Positions 7,766-15,390 are shown, numbered from the stretch's first letter. The stretch is 18,559 bases of DNA from an uncultured Prevotella sp. (GCA_900539625.1 UQCW01000055.1:1-18559), one strand, 5' to 3'. Notes: generated from the letters alone by a model not told the origin. Translations and numbers: made by a program.

Positions 7766-7810
7766 TTAAAAGACATCTTCATCCGCATCGAAATCTTCGG
7801 CGGATGAAGA
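7766..7810 (-). terminator. Terminator-like or attenuating hairpin before the GatB/YqeY gene
   Basis: TCTTCATCCGC (7776-7786) is perfectly complementary to 7800-7810 with a 13-base loop. On the minus strand a short U run (GTCTTTTAAA) follows about 5 bases later. It lies between the second ftsZ stop and the YqeY start, so it could partially terminate the division transcript or stabilise its 3' end. Confidence 0.5.
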
Positions 7811-7819
7811 CACCATCAA

Positions 7820-9145
7820 TTAGTTCGAGAAATCTATGACAACACTCCCCTCCTCCGCTCTTGTGGCACCATTGGCAGAAAAGCCAGTTGGCTGCCCCAC
7901 AGCGTTTTCGGCATCATCGCGAGCACCATCCCCGAGTGGTTGTTGCTTGAGATGCGAGAAAGATTCGAGCGTTCCGCTGGTACGCGTGTCGGTCGGCGAA
8001 GCACTCACCGCCTCAGCCAGACGCTCGTTGCCGAGGTCAGCCGTGTCGAAGAGAAACACCTGGTGTTTGTGGCGCACGCGTTTGCGCATAGGACCGCCGT
8101 CGTCATAATAGCGGGCACGTATGGCCGCGTGACGCTGCGTGTATTCATCATCAACCGTCTGCCCGTTGAGATTAAATCCAGAGGCGAGAATCGTGATTTT
8201 CACCTGTTCGCCCATATTCTCGTCCGTCACGAGACCCCATTTGGTCTCGATGTTGTCGGAGAACTTGGCCATAAATTCGTTCACTTCCCCCACTTCCTCC
8301 ATGCGCAAGGCGTATTTCGGGTCGGGGTTGATGGTGATGGCCAAAATGATCTTATGGGCGCGATAGACGTTATTGTTGTTAATGAGCGGAGAATAGAGCG
8401 CTTCTTCAATGGCCTTGGTGACGCGCTTCTCGCCCTTGCCAAAACCAGTCGACATGATGGCCACACCGCCATTACGCAAAACGTTGCTGACATCGCAGAA
8501 GTCGAGTCCGACACGTCCGTGCATTTCGATGATTTCCACGATGCAACGCACCGCCGTTGTCAGGGTGAGGTCGGCTTTCTTGAAAGCATCAATGATAGTG
8601 AGGTCGGTGTAAATGTCGCAGAGACGTTGGTTGTTGATCACCAACATGGCATCCACCTCCTTGCCCAGTCGTTCAAGACCGTCGAGCGCCTTGTCGATTT
8701 GGCGTTCACGTTCAAAGAGAAACGGGATGGTGACGATGCCCACCGTCAGCACACCGTGGGCCCTTGCCTCGCGAGCAATGACTGGCGAGGCACCAGTGCC
8801 GGTGCCGCCGCCCATACCGGCGGTGATGAACACCATTTTCACCTTGTCGTCGAAGATGGCATCGATCTTGTCAAGGTTTTTCTCGGCCAAATCCTGGCCA
8901 ACGACAGGCTGGCCGCCCGCTCCGAGACCGGGGCCGAGCTGAATTTTGTCGGGCACGACGGAGTCTTCGAGGGCTTTTTGGTCTGTGTTGCACACCAGGA
9001 AGCGAACCCCTTCAATTCCCTCACGGTACATCTGCCCCACAGCGTTACCCCCACCGCCACCAACACCGATGACCTTGATGATCTCGGCGGAATGATTAAC
9101 GATGGGTTCTACCAACAGATTTGATGTATTGTTGAGTTCTGACAT
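7820..9145 (-). CDS. ftsZ: Second, divergent FtsZ (tandem paralogue)
   Basis: This is a 441-residue tubulin-like GTPase of the FtsZ family. The nucleotide-binding parts are intact: IGVGGGGGNAV (26-36), NTDQKAL, the tubulin signature GGGTGTG (112-118), and NNQRLCDIYTD. By eye the GTPase core matches the neighbouring ftsZ at somewhat over half of positions. Two functional sites differ. The synergy loop that completes the active site of the next subunit reads GLDFCD (213-218), with Gly where FtsZ normally has Asn, although both Asp remain. The C-terminal peptide region reads SPTDTR (383-388), where the neighbour has TPTFKR, so the aromatic residue used for partner binding is missing. The linker is shorter and the tail ends VVIDFSN, like the VISFA end of the neighbour. 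It is most likely a specialised FtsZ co-assembling with or modulating the canonical one; slow decay after duplication is the alternative. Confidence 0.95.
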   Translation of the reverse strand: MSELNNTSNLLVEPIVNHSAEIIKVIGVGGGGGNAVGQMYREGIEGVRFLVCNTDQKALEDSVVPDKIQLGPGLGAGGQPVVGQDLAEKNLDKIDAIFDDKVKMVFITAGMGGGTGTGASPVIAREARAHGVLTVGIVTIPFLFERERQIDKALDGLERLGKEVDAMLVINNQRLCDIYTDLTIIDAFKKADLTLTTAVRCIVEIIEMHGRVGLDFCDVSNVLRNGGVAIMSTGFGKGEKRVTKAIEEALYSPLINNNNVYRAHKIILAITINPDPKYALRMEEVGEVNEFMAKFSDNIETKWGLVTDENMGEQVKITILASGFNLNGQTVDDEYTQRHAAIRARYYDDGGPMRKRVRHKHQVFLFDTADLGNERLAEAVSASPTDTRTSGTLESFSHLKQQPLGDGARDDAENAVGQPTGFSANGATRAEEGSVVIDFSN

Positions 9146-9293
9146 ATTCTCTGAATGAATACTTGGGGATTAGGTGGTGCGATTTTCAGCGTCCGAAGGC
9201 CATGAGCTCCGAAGCATCCGTTGGGAGCCTCGGCAGCCCTTTCTTTCTTCAGCCGAACGGGTGGAATCCTACTTTGGAAACAGGGGAGACTTA

Positions 9294-10607
9294 TCAGGCA
9301 AATGAAATCACCTGCGCCGCCGAACCGTTGGTGTTGTCGCTTTCTGGTTCCACGGCCACGCTGTTGTAAGTCTTGCTCTTGATGCTGTTGAGTTCTTCCT
9401 TGCTACGCTTAAACGTCGGCGTCATTTCAACCAGCGAGATCACCTCTTCATTGTCAAGGTCGTCCAAGCCGAAGAGATAGATGCGCGAACGTTTACGCTG
9501 CCCGCTCTTTCGGTTGGGGTTGTCGTAATATTGTGTACGGCGCTCGTCGTTCTCCTCGGCCTTTTCGGCTTCGAGTTGGCGGCGCTTCTCGTCTTCCGCG
9601 TCGTGTTTTTCCTGCATGCCCGGCACACTGGAGATGCCGAAGCCCGTGGCCAGGATGGTGATTTTCACCTTCTTGCCGAGCGATGGGTCGGTTGAGAGAC
9701 CCCACTTCGTCTCCACGTCGTCGTGGAATTTCTCCATGAAGTCGTGTACCTCGTTCATTTCCTCCATCATCAGCGAATCGCCTTCCTTTTCTGCGCAGAA
9801 AGAGATGGAGAGCAACACCTTGTGGGAGTTGAAAATATCGCTATTGTTGAGCAGCGGCGAGTGCAGGGCATCGTTGATGGCCTTCGTCACACGGTTTTCG
9901 CCTTCGCCGAATCCCGTAGACATGATGGCCACACCGCCGTCTTTCAAGACGGTGCAGACGTCACGGAAGTCGAGGTTGATGATGCCGTGCATGGTGATGA
10001 TTTCAGCGATGCTTCGCGCAGCCACGCTCAAAGTGTTGTCGGCCTTTTCGAAGGCGCTGAGCACATTGAGGTCGGGATAGATTTCGCGCAGACGTTCGTT
10101 GTTGATGACGAGCAAGGCGTCAACGTGCTTTGAGATTTCGTCAACGCCGTCGAGGGCCTGGTCGATTTTCTTATTACCTTCGAAGCGGAACGGGATGGTG
10201 ACGATGCCCACCGTCAAAATGCCCATATTCTTGGCTTCGCGAGCAACGACTGGTGCGGCGCCTGTGCCCGTACCGCCGCCCATACCAGCGGTGATGAACA
10301 CCATCTTGGTGCCATCGTTGAGCATCTGGCGGATGTCTTCAACGCTTTCTTCGGCGGCTTCGCGGGCCTTTGCCGGGATGTTTCCCGCGCCGAGTCCTTC
10401 TTTTCCGAGTTGGAGACGAACGGGAACGGGAGAGTCCATCAATGCTTTGCTATCGGTGTTGCAAAGTACGAAATTGACATCGTGAATACCCTCACGGTAC
10501 ATGTGGTTGACGGCATTTCCGCCACCGCCTCCAACGCCGATGACCTTAATGATTGAAGGAGATGTTGAAGGCATGCCCACATCGAGCAATTCGTTGTTAT
10601 CTGACAT
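9294..10607 (-). CDS. ftsZ: Cell division protein FtsZ (canonical copy)
   Basis: This is the ring-forming tubulin-like GTPase, 437 residues. Visible in order are a short variable N-terminus, IGVGGGGGNAV from about residue 23, NTDSKAL, the tubulin signature GGGTGTG (110-116), PFRFEGNKK, NNERLREIYPDL, and the synergy loop NLDFRD with N211, D213 and D216 intact. The C-terminal polymer domain follows, ending TILATGFGI. An acidic/basic linker (about 331-365) precedes a conserved block, IYLFGLDDLDNEE, then the likely FtsA-binding peptide TPTFKR (396-401). A further tail ends VISFA. It is the first ftsZ after ftsA, which with the intact sites marks it as the housekeeping copy. The second copy follows after a 148-base gap in which I see no clear promoter or terminator, so co-transcription is likely. 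Confidence 0.97.
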   Translation of the reverse strand: MSDNNELLDVGMPSTSPSIIKVIGVGGGGGNAVNHMYREGIHDVNFVLCNTDSKALMDSPVPVRLQLGKEGLGAGNIPAKAREAAEESVEDIRQMLNDGTKMVFITAGMGGGTGTGAAPVVAREAKNMGILTVGIVTIPFRFEGNKKIDQALDGVDEISKHVDALLVINNERLREIYPDLNVLSAFEKADNTLSVAARSIAEIITMHGIINLDFRDVCTVLKDGGVAIMSTGFGEGENRVTKAINDALHSPLLNNSDIFNSHKVLLSISFCAEKEGDSLMMEEMNEVHDFMEKFHDDVETKWGLSTDPSLGKKVKITILATGFGISSVPGMQEKHDAEDEKRRQLEAEKAEENDERRTQYYDNPNRKSGQRKRSRIYLFGLDDLDNEEVISLVEMTPTFKRSKEELNSIKSKTYNSVAVEPESDNTNGSAAQVISFA

Positions 10608-10716
10608 AAAGCTATGAATCGTTTAGGAGTTGTTTTTTTAACCGGACTGATTTCTCTGCGGCACCCATTTGCCGCTGGGAACCGGTTTGGTCATGGTTTG
10701 GCCAACACTTATTCTT

Positions 10717-10908
10717 TAAGTAGGTGTTCAGAATTAGTTTATATTGAATTGTCGTATTATTTTGTTCCTACAGCTGTCTTGAAGAAGGAGCGTAGCGGGC
10801 TACGTGACTGATGAAAGACAGTTGTAGGGGCAAAAGAATGCGGCAAGGCAATATTAAACTGGCTTATCCCTACATGGATAGTATAAACTAATTTTGAGCA
10901 CCTACTTA
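10717..10908. mobile_element. MITE-like element inserted at the 3' end of ftsA
   Basis: The 192-bp segment has 27-bp inverted ends with two mismatches (10717-10743 and 10882-10908), starting TAAGTAGGTG and continuing ATTAGTTTATA. Most of the rest is also imperfectly complementary (for example CTACAGCTGTCTT against AAGACAGTTGTAG). It centres on a perfect CGTAGC-GG-GCTACG hairpin (10791-10804). The right arm has about 30 extra bases. TCTT flanks both ends (10713-10716 and 10909-10912), consistent with a 4-bp target duplication. There is no open reading frame of note, so mobility would require a transposase elsewhere. It separates ftsA from ftsZ. Confidence 0.72.
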
Positions 10909-12434
10909 TCTTTGCGCGACGCCATAAAGCGGTCGTCATCATCATTGACGAGGTTGCCTGCAGCATTGGTCACTTTCTTGAAGATGCTCGAGATGCGACC
11001 AAACATGCCGCTCTTCTGCTTAGGCTTCTTGGTCTCTCTTTCAGAAGTTTCCTCGGTTTCGACATCTGTTGTCTGGCCGTTCTGCTGTCCCTGAGCAACC
11101 GTCTGCGTCTGGGCTGCATTCTGATGGCCACCGATGGTGACATTCTGCACACCCTGCTGGCCTGTGCCCGCCAAGGTCTGCTGCATGCCCTGCTGTGAGA
11201 AATCATTCTCCGTCTGGACATTTCCGCCCTGCGCCTGCTGTTCAAACGCATTGCCCTCCTGTCCGATCACACCGCCGCAGCAATTGATTTCGCCCTTATC
11301 GATGAGGGCGATGGCGGCATTGAATGAGCCGTCGGCATTGAAAGACGACGATGGTTTGCTTTCAAGACGCGTTTGCAAACGGGTGTTCTTCACGAAGCGC
11401 ACCTTTCTGAAATCGGTGAAGGCAGCAAAGGCCTTGTCGATGTTCTTCATATTGGCGGCGCCACCAGTCACCACGATGCCGCTGACGAGCTTCGAGTCGT
11501 CGTATTTGGAGAGGGCAATCTGGTGCTTGATGTTGAGGATGATTTCCTCCATGCGTGCTTCCACCAGGCCATTGAATTCTTCATACTTCACGGTGCGACC
11601 GTCGCCCAGCGTGACAGGTTCGTGCTTGTCTTCCTCCTCGTTGCTGTAAGCCGTGGCATATTTGCGTTTGAGCTGTTCAGCCTCCGAATCCTCAATTTGC
11701 AGTGTGCAGAGGTCGCGGTTGACGTTGGCGCCACCGAGAGGGATGACGGCGAAATGGCGGAGAATATTGTTCTTGAAGATGGCCACGGAAGTGGTTTCCG
11801 CACCCATGTCCACGAAGGCGCATCCTGAGCGCTTCTCCGGCTCCGTCAAGATGGCGTCGGCCAGAGCGAGGACCGTGATGGGCATGCCCACCACGTTGAG
11901 ATGAGCACTGCGGAAGCAGTTGTAAACGCTTTCCGACACGCTCGTGTTGGAGATGATATTGAGGAAGTGTCCTTCAATCACGTCAGACGCGATGCCGATG
12001 GGGTCGGCCACCACCTGCGTGCCGAGCTGGTAATCCTGCGGTATCACCTCGAGGATTTCGCGGTCGTTTCCAGGCATACTGTTATTGGAATCCTTCACGT
12101 TGTTGACCATTTCGGCGGTGATGAGTTGCTTCTCGCCGAGATGTCGCGTCACGGTGTTGGCCACGGTGTGCATGCCCATGCCGCCGATGCCGACATAGCA
12201 GCTGGCAACGGAGCGTCCGAGGGCATTTTCCAATTTCTGCTTGATGCTGTCAACGCACGACGTCATCTTGTTGAAATTGTTGATACACCCCTTGCGGATG
12301 AACGATTCCGAAGGGTCTTGTGCGTATGCGAGGACTTTGATGGCACCGTCAGGCTGTTTCTGCCCAGCAATAGCCGTCACCTTGGACGAACCGAGTTCTA
12401 TTGCTACGATGAAGTCGTCATTTGTCATATTCAT
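10902..12434 (-). CDS. ftsA: Cell division protein FtsA
   Basis: This actin-like ATPase tethers FtsZ to the cytoplasmic membrane. The protein has 510 residues (or 508 from the second ATG, Met3). Actin-fold motifs are visible: VAIELGSSKVTAIAG near residue 10, the FtsA-specific 1C region (about 85-165), FVDMGAETTSVAIF (207-220) with LGGANVNRD, and VVTGGAANMKNID (321-333). After the fold, residues about 395-455 are a Gln/Gly/Asn-rich, probably disordered linker. A Lys-rich stretch and the amphipathic membrane-targeting helix GMFGRISSIFKKVTNAAG (about 476-493) follow. The last codons and the TAG stop are supplied by the inserted element at 10717-10908. It follows ftsQ and precedes ftsZ, the standard order. 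Confidence 0.96.
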   Translation of the reverse strand: MNMTNDDFIVAIELGSSKVTAIAGQKQPDGAIKVLAYAQDPSESFIRKGCINNFNKMTSCVDSIKQKLENALGRSVASCYVGIGGMGMHTVANTVTRHLGEKQLITAEMVNNVKDSNNSMPGNDREILEVIPQDYQLGTQVVADPIGIASDVIEGHFLNIISNTSVSESVYNCFRSAHLNVVGMPITVLALADAILTEPEKRSGCAFVDMGAETTSVAIFKNNILRHFAVIPLGGANVNRDLCTLQIEDSEAEQLKRKYATAYSNEEEDKHEPVTLGDGRTVKYEEFNGLVEARMEEIILNIKHQIALSKYDDSKLVSGIVVTGGAANMKNIDKAFAAFTDFRKVRFVKNTRLQTRLESKPSSSFNADGSFNAAIALIDKGEINCCGGVIGQEGNAFEQQAQGGNVQTENDFSQQGMQQTLAGTGQQGVQNVTIGGHQNAAQTQTVAQGQQNGQTTDVETEETSERETKKPKQKSGMFGRISSIFKKVTNAAGNLVNDDDDRFMASRKDK

Positions 12435-12530
12435 AGAGTGTTATTAGGCGTTGGCCTTTGAGTTTTCCACGTGCAAGACGATTGCTTGGCGAAACGGCTC
12501 TCGGGCCTTTGAGGTTTCTTTCTTAAAATA

Positions 12531-12597
12531 ACAAGTGGGTGGTCAAAACTCTTTTTATGATTTATGCCAAGAGCATTATTTTTTTACACCTACTTAT
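12531..12597. repeat. Short inverted-end sequence between ftsQ and ftsA
   Basis: The left side reads CAAGTGGGTGGTCAAAAC and the right side is the complement of TATAAGTAGGTGTAAAAAAA. Both resemble the end of the element at 10717-10908 but are more degenerate. The spacer is about 30 bases. It may be a very short or decayed relative. The rest of the 12435-12702 gap holds GC-rich sequence and a repeated GGCCTTTGAG (near 12455 and 12505), with no gene. Confidence 0.4.
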
Positions 12598-12702
12598 AGC
12601 GTCTTTCTTCAGCGTGCCAGCATCACGGCGCCGACACGGCTTTGCGTTGCGGTCGTTTTCCTGCGCTACGTCCGCCCGTTCTCCAAAGCGGAGCTTCAGG
12701 CA

Positions 12703-13437
12703 TCAGTTTTTCTTGCAAACAATCTGGTTGTTGAATTCCAAACTGATTTCGCGATAGGTGTTCCACCCAACAGTCGGCAGCACCTTGTCGTAAAACACGC
12801 GCAAGTTTTGCATCTGCGTCCTCAGGGTCAGCGAGTCGAGCTTTCCCATTTGGATCACCTGGCAGCCGATGCGCGGGATGAGCGCCACCCTGCCGTCGGG
12901 CGCCACGTTGATTTGCTCCACGAGGTCGTTGGCAAAGTCGTTCGTGTGGAGATAGCGAGCCAGGTGGACCAGGTTTTTGGCAGCATAGCGTTTGCTGATG
13001 CGTCCCGTTGCCACAGCCACGTCGGCCGTATAGTTTTCGGGCATCATGGCCACGCCCTTGTTGTCAATGTAATAGTCATCGCCGTTGTCGGCTTTGATGC
13101 GCAGGATGGGCAGTCGCTGCGAGATGTTGATGTTGACGCGGCCTCCCGGTGTCTTATAGCACTTCACGATGCTCACGAACGAGTTTTTCTCCAGTGCTTT
13201 CTCCAGACTGTCGCCATTGACCTCCTCCATCAACTGGCCCACAGGATAAATCTTCTCCTTTTTCAAGATACGCACCACTTCATCGGCGTTGATGAATCCC
13301 GCGTAGCTGCTGTCAACGATGATCACGTTCACCTCCTTGCAGCGCGTGCTGTCTCTTTTCCCAGATATGTCGGCAAAGACATAGAAGAGATAGGCAACGA
13401 CCCCCAACAATACGAGCAGTTTAAAGAATGTCTTCAT
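12703..13437 (-). CDS. ftsQ: Cell division protein FtsQ-like
   Basis: This single-pass inner-membrane divisome protein would link FtsA/FtsZ assembly to septal wall synthesis. It has 244 residues: a short cytoplasmic start, one membrane helix (about residues 4-22, FFKLLVLLGVVAYLFYVF), then a periplasmic region. About 38-110 fits a POTRA-like first domain (VIIVDSSYAGFINADEVVRI). About 110-235 fits the second FtsQ domain (RLPILRIKADNGDDYYIDNKG is the typical entry). Sequence conservation of FtsQ is low, so position between murC and ftsA is strong supporting evidence. The ATG at 13437 is the only start that keeps the membrane helix near the N-terminus. Confidence 0.92.
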   Translation of the reverse strand: MKTFFKLLVLLGVVAYLFYVFADISGKRDSTRCKEVNVIIVDSSYAGFINADEVVRILKKEKIYPVGQLMEEVNGDSLEKALEKNSFVSIVKCYKTPGGRVNINISQRLPILRIKADNGDDYYIDNKGVAMMPENYTADVAVATGRISKRYAAKNLVHLARYLHTNDFANDLVEQINVAPDGRVALIPRIGCQVIQMGKLDSLTLRTQMQNLRVFYDKVLPTVGWNTYREISLEFNNQIVCKKN

Positions 13438-13476
13438 AGCAATTCTGCGGGATTTTACGTGCCTTTGGCTGCAAGC

Positions 13477-13533
13477 GGAGGAAGGTCTTGAAAGACGCTT
13501 TCCTCCCCCGCGGCTCAGGCGGTCTGTACCGCC
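13477..13533. other. Two intercistronic hairpins between murC and ftsQ
   Basis: GGAGGAA (13477-13483) pairs with TTCCTCC (13500-13506), enclosing a second pairing GTCT/AGAC. GGCGGT (13518-13523) pairs with ACCGCC (13528-13533) around CTGT. No T-run follows on the minus strand, so they are not standard terminators. They may act as RNA processing or stability elements in the murC-ftsQ transcript. Confidence 0.5.
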
Positions 13534-13543
13534 CGTGCTGGCA

Positions 13544-14926
13544 TCAGCAATATTTTCGTTTCAAAATTTCTGTTATTTCATCACAATAATTGTCGAGGTC
13601 GCCAGCTCCGAGCACGATGAGCACATCGAAATCCTCGTTTTCAACGATTTGCGGCACGTCGGTCTTTTGGCAGATGCGGCGTTGCATGTCGGGGCGCAGT
13701 TCGTCGAAGATAATCTGACTGGTCACGCCGGGGATGGGCTGTTCGCGGGCCGGATAGATTTCCGTCAAGATCACCTCGTCGAGCAACGAAAGACTGTTGG
13801 CAAAATCCTTGTAGAAATCGCGGGTGCGGGTGTAGAGGTGGGGTTGAAAAATGGCGGTGAGCTTGCGTCCGTCAAACACTTCGCGCAACGAGAGCACGCT
13901 CTGGCGGATTTCCGCTGGATGGTGGGCATAGTCGCTCAAGAAGACGATGCGGTCGGTTTTAAGTTTGAAATCGAAGCGGCGCACAACGCCTTCAAAGCTC
14001 AGCATGCCGCGGCGGATTTCCTCTTCCGTGGCACCGGCAATCTGGGCGAGCGCCATAGCGGCGATGCCGTTTTCGATGTTGATGCTCACGGGCACGCCGA
14101 GTTCAACATCCTTGATATTGCCAAACGGCGAGACGAAGTCAAACACGATGCGTCCGCCACCGATGCGCAGGTTTTCAGCATGAAAATCGCCCTTGTCGCG
14201 GCTGTAGTCGTAGCGACGCACGCCGTCTTGCAAGGCCTCTTTCATCTTCAAGTCGCAATGAACGATTAACGCGCCGCCCGGTTGGATGAGGCTGGTGTAT
14301 TTTGTGAAGCTCTCCAGATAAGCCTCCTCAGTTCCATAGATGTCAAGATGGTCGGCATCCGTGGCAGTGATGACAGTGGCAAAGGGGCGCAGATGATGGA
14401 AGGAGCGGTCGAACTCGTCGGCTTCTATCACGACATACGGACTTTTCTCTGAGAGCAGGAAATTCGTACCACTATTTTTGCTGATGCCGCCCAAGAAAGC
14501 GTTGCATTCCACATGGCTCTGGTGGAGCAGGTGTGCCACCATGGTTGAAGTGGTGGTCTTTCCGTGGGTTCCGGCCACGCAGAGTCCTTTGGAGTGGCGC
14601 GTCAGGAGTCCGAGCACCTGGGCACGTTTCTGCACCTCGAAACCGTTGTTGCGGAAATAGGCCAATTCTTTGTGGTCTGATGGGATGGCAGGCGTAAATA
14701 CCACTAATGTAGTGGCCTTGTCGCGGCAGCACTCAGGAATGAGTTCCACGTTGTCTTCGTAATGAATGTCGGCACCTTCTTTGCGGAGCGTCTCCGTGAG
14801 TTCGCAAGATGTGCGGTCGTAACCCGCAACGCACTTTCCCTCAGCAAGGAAATAACGTTCAAGGGCACTCATGCCGATGCCTCCTGCACCGACAAAATAT
14901 ACTGATTTAATATCGTCGAGCGTCAT
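13544..14926 (-). CDS. murC: UDP-N-acetylmuramate--L-alanine ligase MurC
   Basis: This cytoplasmic enzyme adds L-Ala to UDP-MurNAc with ATP, the first peptide step of peptidoglycan synthesis. It has 460 residues, a full family length. The N-terminal UDP-binding domain has FVGAGGIGMSALERYF (11-26). The central ATPase domain has the P-loop AGTHGKTTT (118-126), EADEFDRSF (168-176) and ATDADHLDIY (188-197). The C-terminal domain shows NIENGIAAM, RRFDFK, and DYAHHPAEI (331-335 for YAHHP) with the family's FQPHLYTRT. It is the first gene of this segment of the cluster. Its usual upstream partners (murG, ftsW, murD and others) are not here, and a TAnnTTTG box just upstream suggests its own promoter. 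Confidence 0.97.
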   Translation of the reverse strand: MTLDDIKSVYFVGAGGIGMSALERYFLAEGKCVAGYDRTSCELTETLRKEGADIHYEDNVELIPECCRDKATTLVVFTPAIPSDHKELAYFRNNGFEVQKRAQVLGLLTRHSKGLCVAGTHGKTTTSTMVAHLLHQSHVECNAFLGGISKNSGTNFLLSEKSPYVVIEADEFDRSFHHLRPFATVITATDADHLDIYGTEEAYLESFTKYTSLIQPGGALIVHCDLKMKEALQDGVRRYDYSRDKGDFHAENLRIGGGRIVFDFVSPFGNIKDVELGVPVSINIENGIAAMALAQIAGATEEEIRRGMLSFEGVVRRFDFKLKTDRIVFLSDYAHHPAEIRQSVLSLREVFDGRKLTAIFQPHLYTRTRDFYKDFANSLSLLDEVILTEIYPAREQPIPGVTSQIIFDELRPDMQRRICQKTDVPQIVENEDFDVLIVLGAGDLDNYCDEITEILKRKYC

Positions 14927-14964
14927 GACTTTTATGATTTTTTACGCAAGTATATACTTACAGG

Positions 14965-14972
14965 CAAAAGTA
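14965..14972 (-). promoter_or_regulatory. Candidate -7 box driving the murC-ftsZ cluster
   Basis: TACTTTTG on the minus strand matches TAnnTTTG, about 38 bases before the murC ATG. No clear -33 TTTG is seen upstream, so this is a moderate call. Confidence 0.4.
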
Positions 14973-15158
14973 ACAATAATTTTTGGGAGTTTGGCGGAAT
15001 ATCTCGGCTTTTTTTAATGTTTGTTTCTGCACGGCATATTTTCGTGGCACAAGACAGGAGGCAAACCGCAGAATGCCCCGACACGGACGGAGACAAACGT
15101 ATTTTGAAACGCCAGGGCCTCATCGGGACGCAACGCCATGTTTTTTTCCAAGAACTCG

Positions 15159-15296
15159 CCCTATGCCTGCCAGCGAACGCGGGAGCAGACGCAAGCGAAC
15201 GCGGGGGCAGACGCAAGCGAATCTGGGGGCAGAGACGAACGCGTCTGGGAGCAGATACGTCCGCGTCTGCCCCCAGATTCGCTGACGGGCATAGGG
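15159..15296. repeat. 22-bp tandem repeat inside a long inverted repeat
   Basis: GCGAACGCGGGAGCAGACGC plus AA (15173-15194) repeats at 15195-15216 and, degenerated to a TCTGGGGGCAGA core, at 15217-15239. The array then reverses: CCGCGTCTGCCCCCAGATTC (15261-15280) is complementary to the third copy. The whole is bounded by CCCTATGCC (15159-15167) and its complement GGCATAGGG (15288-15296). The structure could fold into one GC-rich cruciform or RNA hairpin. Confidence 0.8.
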
Positions 15297-15366
15297 AGCC
15301 GGGGAAAAGACATGGGAGCACAGGAAGCGGACTGCAACGCGGAAAGAATGGCCTCGCCCTTCGAAA

Positions 15367-15390
15367 GTAGGGCGTTAAAAATCCAGAGAA
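15367..15390. repeat. Inverted copy of the dispersed intergenic repeat core
   Basis: GTAGGGCGTTAAAAATCCAG is the reverse complement, with one difference, of the core at 162-180 (CTGGATTTTGAACGCCCTAC). It faces the copies at 15671 and 15734, so the segment between them is bounded by opposed repeat ends. Confidence 0.65.

Noticed and set aside
9146..9293. A promoter or terminator between the two ftsZ genes
   Set aside because: I found no TAnnTTTG box or convincing hairpin with a T-run, so co-transcription remains the simpler reading.
12562..12702. The frame after the ftsQ TGA stays open for about 46 codons, as if ftsQ were once longer or read through
   Set aside because: The segment is GC-rich, which favours open frames, it runs into repeat-end sequence, and ftsQ already has a normal length. 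There is no stop-codon context that argues for readthrough.
15159..15296. CRISPR array, because of the 22-bp direct repeats
   Set aside because: The units are adjacent with no unique spacers, the third copy is degenerate and the array reverses orientation. No cas genes are present.
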